Made by a program: the position numbers and the translations under genes
Assembly (NCBI RefSeq): GCF_005405345.1
Contig: NZ_BJDW01000003.1
Location: 62,001-126,000 of the forward strand
Direction: 5' to 3'
Length of the DNA stretch: 64,000 bases
Source of the DNA: Enterococcus viikkiensis
Lineage (GTDB): Bacteria > Bacillota > Bacilli > Lactobacillales > Enterococcaceae
Part shown: in pieces, positions 18,667-27,148 of the stretch
Position numbering within the stretch: the first letter of the stretch is position 1
How the letters are laid out: every line of letters begins with the position of its first letter
The notes under the pieces: model-generated
What the model was told of the DNA's origin: nothing
Databases searched by the model: none
The model's input: the letters and a program-made list of their open reading frames with translations, nothing else

Positions 18667-18748
18667 GCATACCAACAAACAACCCTAACACTTTTTCATT
18701 TTTTAACTCCTTTGCTCATCGGCCACCCACCGATGAGCTCCTTTTTTT
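18667..18748 (+). ncRNA. Candidate small RNA, copy 2 (anti-SD/anti-AUG type)
   Basis: The body is identical to copy 1 from GCATACC to the terminator stem (18714-18722 with 18730-18738). The promoter box reads TGCTATTATATA. A different 100-nt AT-rich sequence upstream could give it separate regulation. Confidence 0.75.
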
Positions 18749-18756
18749 ATTTGTGA

Positions 18757-18826
18757 AAAGGAACCCCTGAACGTGAATAAACGGTGTCTTCCATTCATTG
18801 TAGACGGATCGTTCCTCCTTTTTTCT
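18757..18826 (+). other. Possible third structured transcript or read-through terminator
   Basis: AGGAAC (18759-18764) pairs with GTTCCT (18811-18816) around a 46-nt partly self-complementary loop, with a T run after it. It may be a backup terminator for the sRNA genes or a separate small RNA. Confidence 0.3.
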
Positions 18827-18852
18827 TAAAAATTTTATCCCTTTAATTTTTA

Positions 18853-18888
18853 AAAGCCGCGAATCGTTGGATGACGATTCGCGGCTTT
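18853..18888. terminator. Strong hairpin terminator, bidirectional
   Basis: A perfect 15-bp stem (18853-18867 with 18874-18888) has a 6-nt loop and A/T-rich flanks. Confidence 0.8.
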
Positions 18889-18913
18889 ATTTTTAATTCC
18901 TAGCTGTTCAGTA

Positions 18914-18944
18914 CAAAAAACTAGGCACTCGCATGGAGTGCCTA
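18914..18944 (-). terminator. Rho-independent terminator after prs
   Basis: TAGGCACTC (18922-18930) pairs with GAGTGCCTA (18936-18944); the minus strand then has six T. Confidence 0.85.
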
Positions 18945-18953
18945 ACGATAAGC

Positions 18954-19925
18954 TTATTTTTTATGTGTTTCAAACAATGGGCTAACGGGTTTATTTTCAT
19001 GGATACGTTTGATGGCATCCCCCATTAATTCACCAACGCTGATTTCATCGATTTTGTCGATTTTGCGTTCATCTGATAAGTAGATTGAATCCGTCACGAC
19101 TAAATGCTCGATCGCTGAATCTTGAATCCGTTGCATTGCTGGACCAGATAAAACGGGATGAGTACATGAAGCGTAGACTTTTTTCGCACCAGCTTCTTTT
19201 AATGCATTGGCAGCTAACGTGATAGTCCCTGCTGTATCGATCATATCATCAATGATCACACAAGTTTTTCCATCTACTTTCCCAATGATGTTCATCACTT
19301 CGGCAACATTCGCTTTTGGACGACGTTTGTCGATGATTGCAATTGGGGCTTTTAAGAATTCAGCCAATTTACGCGCGCGTGTTACACCACCGTGGTCTGG
19401 TGAGACAACAACAACATCATCGCCGCAAATTTCTTTTTCTAAGAAATAATCTGCAATCAATGGCGCACCCATCAAATGATCAACTGGGATATCAAAGAAG
19501 CCTTGGATTTGTGAAGCATGTAAATCTAACGTTAATAAACGTGTTGCTCCTGCTTTTTCAATCATGTTGGCAACTAGTTTTGCAGTAATTGGTTCCCGTG
19601 CGCGTGCTTTACGGTCTTGGCGTGCATAACCGTAATAAGGCATTACGACGTTGATTGTTTTTGCACTCGCGCGTTTCAAGGCATCGATCATAATCAAAAG
19701 TTCCATTAAATTATCATTTACCGGACTACTTGTTGACTGAACGACATAGACATGACAGCCACGAATACTTTCTTCAATATTTACTTGAATTTCGCCATCG
19801 CTAAATTGAGTGACCGAACTTTTTCCTAGCTCTACACCAACTTCTTCAGCAATTTTTTCAGCTAAGGGACGATTTGAGTTCAAAGCAAAAATTTTCAATC
19901 TTGGATCAAAATAATGTTTCGACAT
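18954..19925 (-). CDS. prs: Ribose-phosphate pyrophosphokinase
   Basis: The protein has 323 residues from the ATG at 19925, which follows GGAGGT. It makes PRPP from ribose 5-phosphate and ATP. Signatures seen: the PRPP synthase motif [18 protein letters not shown] and the PRPP-binding loop [12 protein letters not shown]. It sits downstream of glmU and purR, as in E. faecalis and Bacillus; PRPP is the effector sensed by PurR. Confidence 0.97.
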   Translation of the reverse strand: MSKHYFDPRLKIFALNSNRPLAEKIAEEVGVELGKSSVTQFSDGEIQVNIEESIRGCHVYVVQSTSSPVNDNLMELLIMIDALKRASAKTINVVMPYYGYARQDRKARAREPITAKLVANMIEKAGATRLLTLDLHASQIQGFFDIPVDHLMGAPLIADYFLEKEICGDDVVVVSPDHGGVTRARKLAEFLKAPIAIIDKRRPKANVAEVMNIIGKVDGKTCVIIDDMIDTAGTITLAANALKEAGAKKVYASCTHPVLSGPAMQRIQDSAIEHLVVTDSIYLSDERKIDKIDEISVGELMGDAIKRIHENKPVSPLFETHKK

Positions 19926-20022
19926 GGGGACCTCCACTTTCTTTTTAAGCATACGCTACCGATTATATACCATTTCAAATAAAATACTAGTCATTTCCAT
20001 TTAAGAAATCAAGAGATTTCCC

Positions 20023-21390
20023 TTAAAAAGGCAAGTGACTGGCATATCCAGCTTTGTTTACTTGACGCGCCCGAGCAATGGCCATGTCACCTTCTTTGAT
20101 ATCTTCTGTAATGGTTGAACCTGCCGCTGTGACACTATTGTTTGCGATAGTGACTGGGGCAATAATATTTGTTCCTGATCCGATGAAGACATGATCCCCC
20201 ACCGTTGTATGATGTTTATTTTTCCCGTCATAATTGACAAAAACCACGCCGCAACCGACATTGATATCTTTGCCTAGTGTAGCGTCACCGACATAGGTTA
20301 AATGTCCGACCTTCGTATTTTCTCCGATAGTCGCTTTTTTGATTTCAACATAGTTACCGATATGCGCACGTTCACCGATATCCGCTTGTGGCCGTAGATG
20401 GGCATGTGGACCCACATCCGCATTTTTGCGAACGATCGCTTCTTCTAAGACAGAAGATTTGATCTCAACGTTGTCTTCAATGATACTGTCTACGATCTTT
20501 GAATGCGCACCAATCACACAGTCAGAGCCAATTACTGTCTTGCCTTGCAACTGTACACCGGGTTCAATGATCGTATCTGAACCAATCTCAATGCCGGCAT
20601 CAATGTAGGTTGTCGCTGGATCGATGAAGGTAACCCCATTGACCATATGCTGCCGATTGATGCGGCGACGCATGATTGCATTCGCGTTCGCTAAAGCGAT
20701 GCGATCATTCACACCTAACGATTCTTCAAAATCTTCTGTTTGATACGCTGCGACTGTTTGACCATCATTTTTTAAGATTTCTACGATATCCGTTAAATAA
20801 TATTCCCCTTGGGCATTATTCGTGCCGATTTTTTCAAGCGCTGCGAATAATTCTTCATTGTCAAAGCAATAAGTACCTGTGTTGATTTCTTGTGTCCGAG
20901 CTTCTTCTAGTGTTGCATCTTTTTGTTCCACAATCTTTTCAACGATGCCAACATGATCCCGTAAAATCCGGCCATAACCTGTTGGATCTTCTGCATGAGC
21001 AGTCAAGATCGTGGCACTAGCCTTCTTGCCTTGATGATAATCAAATAAATTGTTCAACGTTTGGGTTGTAAGTAGGGGAGTATCCCCGCTGATGACTAGC
21101 GTGGTCCCTTTTTTGCCTTTTAAAAATTCAGCCGCTTGCATGACAGCATGTCCCGTTCCTAGTTGCTCGGCTTGTAGCGCATAGTCACTGCGCTCGCCTA
21201 ATTGTTCTTTAACCATTTCCGCCCCATGGCCGACAATCGTTACGATCTCTGTAGGTTGCGTCTCAACCACTCGTTCAATAATATGCTCCACCATCGGTTT
21301 GCCTGCAACAGGATGCAAGACCTTGTATAATTTTGATTTCATGCGAGTTCCTTTACCCGCAGCTAAAATAATCGCGTAACGATTTTCCAA
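20023..21390 (-). CDS. glmU: Bifunctional UDP-N-acetylglucosamine pyrophosphorylase/glucosamine-1-phosphate acetyltransferase
   Basis: The protein has 455 residues. The N-terminal uridylyltransferase domain has [18 protein letters not shown]; the C-terminal part is a left-handed beta-helix acetyltransferase with the active-site region [17 protein letters not shown]. It makes UDP-GlcNAc for peptidoglycan and teichoic acids. The start codon is TTG, 10 nt after GGAG, and matches the family N-terminus. It lies between prs and purR. Confidence 0.97.
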   Translation of the reverse strand: MENRYAIILAAGKGTRMKSKLYKVLHPVAGKPMVEHIIERVVETQPTEIVTIVGHGAEMVKEQLGERSDYALQAEQLGTGHAVMQAAEFLKGKKGTTLVISGDTPLLTTQTLNNLFDYHQGKKASATILTAHAEDPTGYGRILRDHVGIVEKIVEQKDATLEEARTQEINTGTYCFDNEELFAALEKIGTNNAQGEYYLTDIVEILKNDGQTVAAYQTEDFEESLGVNDRIALANANAIMRRRINRQHMVNGVTFIDPATTYIDAGIEIGSDTIIEPGVQLQGKTVIGSDCVIGAHSKIVDSIIEDNVEIKSSVLEEAIVRKNADVGPHAHLRPQADIGERAHIGNYVEIKKATIGENTKVGHLTYVGDATLGKDINVGCGVVFVNYDGKNKHHTTVGDHVFIGSGTNIIAPVTIANNSVTAAGSTITEDIKEGDMAIARARQVNKAGYASHLPF

Positions 21391-21400
21391 AAGAAGTCAC

Positions 21401-21805
21401 TCCTATTTCGATTTAATGGATTTATTTTTCTAAGAGAAAAATAAATTTGATTCTCAACACGTATATCATTTTACTAATCATGCTAAAGCATGAAGTAAAA
21501 CTGAAATCCTTATGTTCCTATTAGTGAAATAATTTTTTTCAAAAATCATCTCTGATTTTCATGCCGTATACCCTTCTCCTAATGGGCTAAAGCCCAAAGT
21601 AGAACTGGCATCCTATTTCAATTTAATGGATTTATTTTTCTAAAAGAAAAATAAGTTTGATTTCTCAACACGTATCCCCTTCTACTAATGGGCTAAAACC
21701 CAAAGTAGAACTGACACCCTATTTCGTTTTAATGTCTTTCTTTTTCTAAGAGAAAAAGAAGTTCGATTCTTAACACGTATACCATTTTACTAGCTGAACG
21801 AAAAA
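21401..21805 (-). repeat. Tandem array of four intergenic two-hairpin repeats
   Basis: Copies lie at about 21401-21509, 21510-21611, 21611-21719 and 21718-21800 (the last one partial). Read on the + strand, each full unit has a stem TTATTTTTC/GAAAAATAA, the core GATTCTCAACACGTAT, and a hairpin such as TTCTACTAATGGGC/GCCCAAAGTAGAA, ending in CTGRCA (R is A or G). The second copy has diverged most in its first half. Single copies of the same element occur elsewhere in the window. There is no coding potential. Confidence 0.85.
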
Positions 21806-21860
21806 AAGGCTAGCTCATTAGACTCCCTATTAAAAAAGTAGAGAGAGTCCGAAAAAACTA
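21797..21860 (-). terminator. Possible terminator after purR
   Basis: On the minus strand, GACTCTCTCTA and TAGGGAGTC can pair, an outer CTAG/CTAG pairing encloses them, and seven T follow. The fold is imperfect. Confidence 0.45.
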
Positions 21861-21869
21861 GCTTTGAAT

Positions 21870-22697
21870 TTATTTATCGAAGCAATTACCTGGTACAACT
21901 GTAATCGTCTTAGTGCTGGTATCAACATCTTGCACAAACAACAGTGAATTATAGTCATCGATCGCTCGTTCGCCTTTGAATTTCGATTCCGCAAAGACCG
22001 TGATCCCCACAAGCTCCGCTTCAAATTCTTCGATCAAGCTCTTCATCCCATTGACAGTGCCGCCGCCTTTCATGAAGTCATCCACGATCAAAACTTTTGA
22101 ACCACGTTTTAGACTTCGCTTCGAAAGCTCCATTTTTTCGATTCGTTCAGACGAGCCAGAAACATAGTTGACACTGACCGTTGAACCTTCCGTGATTTTT
22201 GAATCCCGTCGAACGATGACAAACGGCGCATTCAAATAGTAGGATACCGCTTGGGCAATTGGCACACCCTTTGTCGCTACCGTCATCACCGCGTCCACTT
22301 TTTTATCTAAATATTGTGCAGCGATGATCCGGCCGACTTTTCTTAATAAATCTGGTTGTCCTAACATATCGGATAAATACACATAGCCGCCTGGCAGCAA
22401 GCGATCTTCCTCTGATAAACGTTCAGCTAAGGATTCAATGTATTCCCGCGCGTCTTCATCGGTAATACTCGGTGTAAAGACGACGCCTCCCGCAGCTCCA
22501 GGAATCGTTTCTAAAAAGCCGGTTCCTCGCTCTTTGAAGGTTTTCTTAACAATGGCTAAATCTTCACTGATTGAAGACTTGGCAGAACCGTAGCGGGCCG
22601 CAAAAAAAGTCAATGGGATCAAGTCATGTGGATGATCCAATAAATATTGTGTCATGTCGATTAAACGTTCACTTCGACGCACTTTCACATAATTCAC
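21870..22697 (-). CDS. purR: Purine operon repressor PurR (Bacillus type)
   Basis: The protein has 275 residues: an N-terminal winged helix (about 1-74) and a phosphoribosyltransferase-like domain with the PRPP-binding motif VLIVDDFMKGGGTVNG. PRPP relieves repression of purine genes by this family. ATG follows GGAG at 6 nt. The gene lies downstream of the zinc transporter cluster, as in E. faecalis. Confidence 0.97.
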   Translation of the reverse strand: MNYVKVRRSERLIDMTQYLLDHPHDLIPLTFFAARYGSAKSSISEDLAIVKKTFKERGTGFLETIPGAAGGVVFTPSITDEDAREYIESLAERLSEEDRLLPGGYVYLSDMLGQPDLLRKVGRIIAAQYLDKKVDAVMTVATKGVPIAQAVSYYLNAPFVIVRRDSKITEGSTVSVNYVSGSSERIEKMELSKRSLKRGSKVLIVDDFMKGGGTVNGMKSLIEEFEAELVGITVFAESKFKGERAIDDYNSLLFVQDVDTSTKTITVVPGNCFDK

Positions 22698-22890
22698 TCC
22701 TAAGTATTTATTTTATTCATTAAAAAAATTTTGATTCTCAACGAATCTTATCGTTGTGCTCACAAAACTTATGATAAGCAAATAGCACTCTATTCTGATT
22801 TATCGTTTCTCATTATAAGGGTTTAACGAATAAAATTCGAGTATTTTCTCGTTTCAAAGTAAAAAAGTTCGGAATTTATTAATTATTACA

Positions 22891-22920
22891 CAAAAAAAGA
22901 GGAAAAGCTTTCGCTTTCCT
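22891..22920 (-). terminator. Rho-independent terminator after znuB
   Basis: GAGGAAAAGC pairs with GCTTTCCTC with one bulged A; the minus strand then has seven T. Confidence 0.85.
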
Positions 22921-23751
22921 CTATTTTTGCAGCTGCCTACGCTGAATTAAAAACCTTAATTGTCGAATACCATTCACTAGTAAAAATAAAATGATAAAGC
23001 CTAAAGTGATCGTCGCTCCTGGCGGCGTATCCAAATAATAAGACCCTGTCAGGCCACCAATCATACCGATAAAGCCGACCAAAACACTGATCAAGATCAC
23101 GAGATTAAAGCTTTTCCCTGCGCGCATGCCGATCGCCGCCGGCAGTACCATAATCGCTGAGATCAGCAAAGCACCCGCAATCGGGATCATGATCGCAATA
23201 GCGACACCAGTAACCACATTAAAGATCATGGACATCATCCGAACAGGCAACCCATCGACTGCCGCGATATCTTCATCAAAAGTTAGGACATACATGGGGC
23301 GTTTAAACAATAAGAATAAAACCCCCACAAGGACAAATAAAACCCCTAGAAAAACAACCTGTTGCCAAGTAATCGTTACGATCGAACCAAACAAATACGA
23401 TTGGATGCTGACGGCCGAACTACCTGGTGCTAAACTCATCAAGACTAGTGCCACCGCTAATCCAGCCGCCATCAAAATCGCAATCGAAATTTCTGAATAG
23501 GAGCTGTACATATTTTGTAAATACTCCATAATGATCGCTGCAATTACAACGACGAATAACGTTGTAGCGGTTGGATTTAAGTTTAAGAAAAAGCCTAGCG
23601 CCACACCTGCTAGTGACACATGAGACAAAGTATCCGCCATCAACGATTGCCGCCGAATAACAAGAAAGACGCCTAGCATAGGTGCGATTCCAGCAATGAA
23701 GATCGCCGCTAAGAACGCTCGTCTCATGAACTCATATGAAAGCAACGCCAT
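22921..23751 (-). CDS. znuB: Zinc ABC transporter, permease
   Basis: The protein has 276 residues and about eight membrane segments of the ABC-3 family ([19 protein letters not shown] near residue 36 is typical). It overlaps the ATPase gene by 28 nt, and its own GGAG site lies inside it. It forms the membrane channel for metal delivered by the binding lipoprotein. The family is shared with Mn transporters; the His-rich lipoprotein and Zur-like box point to zinc. Confidence 0.93.
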   Translation of the reverse strand: MALLSYEFMRRAFLAAIFIAGIAPMLGVFLVIRRQSLMADTLSHVSLAGVALGFFLNLNPTATTLFVVVIAAIIMEYLQNMYSSYSEISIAILMAAGLAVALVLMSLAPGSSAVSIQSYLFGSIVTITWQQVVFLGVLFVLVGVLFLLFKRPMYVLTFDEDIAAVDGLPVRMMSMIFNVVTGVAIAIMIPIAGALLISAIMVLPAAIGMRAGKSFNLVILISVLVGFIGMIGGLTGSYYLDTPPGATITLGFIILFLLVNGIRQLRFLIQRRQLQK

Positions 23752-24404
23752 TTTGAATTCTCCTTTCGCACCAATCGAATGTGACGGTCAATATATTTTT
23801 TTGTATCATCATGATCATGCGTGATCATCAAGATACTCTTCCCATGAGCATGGGCGCTATGCTGCAATAAGCCATAAAAGTCATTCCGGGATTTTTCATC
23901 CATGCCCGTTGTCGGTTCATCTAAAATAAACAAGTCTGGATCTTTGGCAAATAACCGCGCCAAACTGATCCGTTGTTTTTGACCGCCAGATAATTCTCCA
24001 ACTTTTTTATGCCGCATATTCCACATATCTACCGATTCCAATGCTCGCTTCGCATGTTCGTGATCGCGGTCAGATAATTTTTTAAACCATTTCCCTTGAG
24101 GGTAACGTCCCGATTCTACCAATTCCAAAACGGTACTGGGAAATCCAGCATTAAATGACGCCACTTGTTGTGGAATATAGCCGATACTTAGTTTTTTTCC
24201 TTGGGTATTCTTTTTAGCAATCGTGATTTTCCCACTGCTAGGTTTTAATAAGCCTAATGTCGCTTTGATCAATGTCGATTTTGCGGCACCATTTTCCCCT
24301 GTCAAAATGACGAACTCTCCTGGATCTACGTGGTAAGACACGCTTTCTAATACTGGTTCATTGTCATAATAAAATGAGAGGCCTTCCACCTCGATATACG
24401 ACAT
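23724..24404 (-). CDS. znuC: Zinc ABC transporter, ATP-binding protein
   Basis: The protein has 226 residues with Walker A (GENGAAKST), signature (LSGGQKQR), Walker B ([12 protein letters not shown]) and switch His (ITHDHDD). The Walker A has Ala where Gly is usual (GENGAGKST), a tolerated change. It starts 13 nt after the binding-protein gene and overlaps the permease gene. Confidence 0.93.
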   Translation of the reverse strand: MSYIEVEGLSFYYDNEPVLESVSYHVDPGEFVILTGENGAAKSTLIKATLGLLKPSSGKITIAKKNTQGKKLSIGYIPQQVASFNAGFPSTVLELVESGRYPQGKWFKKLSDRDHEHAKRALESVDMWNMRHKKVGELSGGQKQRISLARLFAKDPDLFILDEPTTGMDEKSRNDFYGLLQHSAHAHGKSILMITHDHDDTKKYIDRHIRLVRKENSKWRCFHMSS

Positions 24405-24417
24405 TTTCGTCTCTCCT

Positions 24418-25383
24418 TTAATGAATACTTTCTTTTAGCGCCGTCAAATTCTCACGCATCACTGAAAGATAATTTTCCCCGTTCTTGATCTGCTTGTCTG
24501 TCAGACTTTCTAAGGGATTCAACACGTCTAATTTTACGCCTGTTTCCTTGGATAACGTTTCTGCGACTTTCGATGAGGCATTCTCTTCAAAATAAATCAC
24601 TTTAACTTGATGGTCTTCCACATAATGCTTCAACTCGCTCAAACGGCTGGGTGAAGGCTCTTGGTCCGGTGAAATTCCGGCGATCGCCTCTTGAGTCAAG
24701 CCATATTGCTTCGCCAAATAACCAAACGCTGCGTGCTGGGTCACAAATGTTTTCTCTTTCGCATCCTTAAAAGCTGTTTGATACTCTTGATCTACTGCCT
24801 TCAACTCGTCGATATAGCTTTCCGCATTTTTTTCAAAAGTCGCTTTGTCCTCTGGATACTTCTTGCTTAACTGATCACGAATCGTCTCCACTTCTTTAAT
24901 AGCTAAGACAGGATCTAGCCAAACATGGGGATCTAACTCATGGTCATGTCCATGTTCTTCATGTTCTTCTCCATCGTGGTCGTGGGCTTCTTCATGAGCA
25001 TGCTCGGCACCTTCCATTAAAGGAATATTTTTCGACGCTTGAATAATCTCCGTCTTTTTCGTGTCGATTGTATCCGTCAAATTATCTGTCCACGTTTCCA
25101 GCTCAGGACTGTTGTAAACAAACACATCCGAATCCGAGATCTTCGCCAAATCTTTGGCGGAAGGTTCGAAATCATGAGGCTCAGTTCCAGCTGGGATCAA
25201 TAAGTCAACATGCCCTTTATTTCCTACCACTTGTTTCGTAAATTCATACATGGGATAAAAAGTAGTCATCACCTGAATCTTATCATTAGAGGATGCTTCT
25301 TTTTTTTCTTGCGTACCGCAAGCAGTCAATAGCATCGATAATAGCACAGTTCCCACTATTAGTAGTCCTTTTTGTTTTTTCAT
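24418..25383 (-). CDS. znuA: Zinc-binding lipoprotein of the ABC transporter (AdcA/ZnuA)
   Basis: The protein has 321 residues. A lipoprotein signal ends in the lipobox LLTAC. The cluster A-1 fold starts with [17 protein letters not shown]; metal ligands are in EPHDFEPS and later His/Glu residues. A His/Asp/Glu-rich loop (about residues 126-150) is the zinc-capture loop typical of zinc, not manganese, receptors. It heads the znuACB operon behind a promoter with a Zur-like box. Confidence 0.95.
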   Translation of the reverse strand: MKKQKGLLIVGTVLLSMLLTACGTQEKKEASSNDKIQVMTTFYPMYEFTKQVVGNKGHVDLLIPAGTEPHDFEPSAKDLAKISDSDVFVYNSPELETWTDNLTDTIDTKKTEIIQASKNIPLMEGAEHAHEEAHDHDGEEHEEHGHDHELDPHVWLDPVLAIKEVETIRDQLSKKYPEDKATFEKNAESYIDELKAVDQEYQTAFKDAKEKTFVTQHAAFGYLAKQYGLTQEAIAGISPDQEPSPSRLSELKHYVEDHQVKVIYFEENASSKVAETLSKETGVKLDVLNPLESLTDKQIKNGENYLSVMRENLTALKESIH

Positions 25384-25421
25384 CTATTAATACACCTTCT
25401 TCTCTTTTTAAGACAAGGATT

Positions 25422-25450
25422 AATTTAGCAGATGTTTTTCTATCCGTCAA
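25422..25450 (-). promoter_or_regulatory. Promoter of the zinc transporter operon
   Basis: On the minus strand TTGACG (25445-25450) and TAAATT (25422-25427) are spaced by 17 bp. Confidence 0.7.
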
Positions 25451-25453
25451 CTC

Positions 25454-25476
25454 AAAGCGTAAAATTTACGATTTAA
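25454..25476. promoter_or_regulatory. Zur-type operator
   Basis: The palindrome CGTAAAATTTACG (25458-25470) is extended to AAATCGTAAATTTTACGCTTT on the minus strand, very close to the Bacillus Zur box (AAATCGTAAT…). It directly abuts the -35 box, so Zn-loaded Zur would block transcription. Confidence 0.7.
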
Positions 25477-25520
25477 GTTCAATAAAGTTTGTTAAACCGT
25501 AAAACAGATGACTTCCGATT

Positions 25521-25556
25521 CATATGAAAGCTTCTACCTGCATCTGCTTTCATATG
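25521..25556. other. Inverted repeat upstream of znuA
   Basis: CATATGAAAGC (25521-25531) is repeated inverted at 25546-25556. No T run of note follows, so it is not a clear terminator. It may be a second regulatory site or an mRNA hairpin. Confidence 0.3.
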
Positions 25557-25621
25557 GTTGTTTTGTTATTTTAAGCTAAGGATAGTCACCTTTCCCCAAG
25601 CATTTAGATACCCGGCAATCA

Positions 25622-25647
25622 AAAAAAATAGACCCTCCAGGATCTAC
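25622..25647 (-). terminator. Rho-independent terminator after ispE
   Basis: TAGATCC and GGGTCTA pair around TGGA with one mismatch on the minus strand, followed by eight T; the stem reaches into the end of ispE. Confidence 0.75.
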
Positions 25648-26495
25648 TTTAACGTACGCACTAGATAGACTTCATCACAAAAGCCCTTCAGTGCATTAAA
25701 AACATGCTTCGCGCGCGAATATTTGTGACAGAGGGCGTAGACGGTCGGTCCGCTGCCGCTCATCATCGCTGCATCTGCTCCGTATTTCAACATTCGATCT
25801 TTTAATTGTTGAATGACAGGATGCTTTTTGATCGTGACTACTTCCATCGAGTTTCCCAGGTTCTCTGTCAACTTTTGATAGTCACCAGCTTCGATCGCCT
25901 CCACTAAGGCAGAGATATTTGGATGATAAAGCTCATCCATCACAATTTTTGAAAAAATCGTGCGGGTGGAGACACTCATACGAGGTTTTACAACGACTAC
26001 CCAGCATTGTGGCATCGGAGCAAGCGGCGTTACCTTTTCACCGAACCCCTCGACTAATGATGTCTGACCATAAACACAGTAAGGAACATCCGAACCAACT
26101 TCAGCACCTAGACTAGCCAATTCTTCAATCGATAAACCGAGATTCCACAAGCGGTTAACCGCCCGCAATGCTGCGGCAGAATCTGTTGAGCCTCCACCAA
26201 GTCCTGCTGCTACTGGTATTTCTTTATGAATTTTGACCCGTAGGCCCTTTTTTATGCCAAAGCGCTGCTTAACTAAATCCAACGCCTCATAGACATGATT
26301 TTTTTTATCCGTGGGCAAAAAAGCTTTATTCGTCTCAATAATGATCGTATCTTCCGGAATTTCTTCCAGGTGTAAGCGATCAGCCAAGTCAATACTGGCC
26401 ATCACCATTGATAACTCATGCAGCCCATCTGGTCTTTTACCTAAAATATCAAGACCTAGATTGATTTTTGCTGGGGCTTTTTCCGTAACTTCCAT
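25644..26495 (-). CDS. ispE: 4-diphosphocytidyl-2-C-methyl-D-erythritol kinase (IspE/IPK)
   Basis: The protein has 283 residues of the GHMP kinase family: APAKINLGLDILGKRPDGLH at the start, the ATP loop PVAAGLGGGSTDSAAALRA, and MMSGSGPTVYAL near the end. It would phosphorylate CDP-methylerythritol in the MEP isoprenoid pathway. Enterococci are known for the mevalonate pathway, and an orphan ispE next to purR and the zinc transporter is kept in E. faecalis and Listeria-like genomes. Its real role there is unclear. Confidence 0.92.
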   Translation of the reverse strand: MEVTEKAPAKINLGLDILGKRPDGLHELSMVMASIDLADRLHLEEIPEDTIIIETNKAFLPTDKKNHVYEALDLVKQRFGIKKGLRVKIHKEIPVAAGLGGGSTDSAAALRAVNRLWNLGLSIEELASLGAEVGSDVPYCVYGQTSLVEGFGEKVTPLAPMPQCWVVVVKPRMSVSTRTIFSKIVMDELYHPNISALVEAIEAGDYQKLTENLGNSMEVVTIKKHPVIQQLKDRMLKYGADAAMMSGSGPTVYALCHKYSRAKHVFNALKGFCDEVYLVRTLK

Positions 26496-26596
26496 TTTCT
26501 CACCCGTTCAAATTTTTCACTAGACGATTCTATCATAGCCTATAAAAAATGTATAGATACTTCATTCTAGCATAGGGCTTACAAAATAGTTGAAAA

Positions 26597-26624
26597 TTTC
26601 ACTTTCAGGTCTTACCCTTATAAT
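26597..26624 (+). promoter_or_regulatory. Promoter of the hsp20 gene
   Basis: TATAAT at 26619-26624 and a weak -35 TTTCAC at 26597-26602, 16 bp apart. No CIRCE element or CtsR repeat was seen. Confidence 0.5.
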
Positions 26625-26693
26625 AGAGGAAGGTATCCGTGATGAATGCGGTTACTGTTTAAGTTAAAAATAGGAATCAAGGAGGAATGCTTT

Positions 26694-27098
26694 ATGAATC
26701 TACTACCGAAAAATGAGTGGTTGGATGGAGAAGATTTAGTGGGACGCCTCATGAGCAGCTTTTGGGACGATCGGAAAATGAGTGTTGATATTCGCGATCT
26801 CGATGATCACTACGAAGTCAAAGCAGACTTGCCCGGTTTTGAAAAATCAGAGATTTCTGTTCGGTACAACAATGACCTTCTTTCGATTGATGCCGAACAC
26901 ACCAGTGAACATGAAGTCAAAGATGATGGCCGTTTTGTGCGCAGAGAACGTTCTAGCAGTGCTTTTCACCGGCAATTTGTTGTTAAAAGTATTAACGAAG
27001 AGAAGATCAGCGCTACATTTAAAAATGGCGTACTCACCTTAAAGCTACCGAAGACCGATTATGAAGAAAAAAAAGGCAAAGCAATCTCAATTGATTAA
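26694..27098 (+). CDS. Hsp20/alpha-crystallin small heat-shock protein
   Basis: The protein has 134 residues starting at the ATG after AAGGAGG; 16 more upstream codons lack a site. The alpha-crystallin domain (about 28-130) includes VDIRDLDDHYEVKADLPGF and the C-terminal NGVLTLKLPK. It acts as an ATP-independent holdase for unfolding proteins, forming large oligomers. It is monocistronic, facing the mprF gene. Confidence 0.93.
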   Translation: MNLLPKNEWLDGEDLVGRLMSSFWDDRKMSVDIRDLDDHYEVKADLPGFEKSEISVRYNNDLLSIDAEHTSEHEVKDDGRFVRRERSSSAFHRQFVVKSINEEKISATFKNGVLTLKLPKTDYEEKKGKAISID

Positions 27099-27114
27099 CT
27101 GCTACCCAATAAAT

Positions 27115-27148
27115 AAAGGAGCTGGAAAATTTTCCCGGCTCCTTTTAT
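27115..27148. terminator. Bidirectional terminator between hsp20 and mprF
   Basis: AAAGGAGC (27115-27122) pairs with GCTCCTTT (27138-27145), with T or A runs on each side. Confidence 0.8.

Larger units (their letters stand above)
18444..18748 (+). repeat. Tandem duplication of a promoter–sRNA–terminator unit
   Basis: Two copies (18444-18544 and 18647-18748) lie 203 nt apart. They differ by two substitutions in the promoter and one inserted C in the terminator tail; 74 nt of the RNA body are identical. The sequence between the copies is not duplicated, so the similarity is confined to the functional unit. Confidence 0.9.

Noticed and set aside
18543-18770. Open frame spanning the sRNA genes
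   Set aside because: No ribosome site, crosses two terminators, composition not protein-like.
21401-21805. Possible CRISPR array
   Set aside because: Units are about 105 nt, adjoin without unique spacers, and no cas gene is near.
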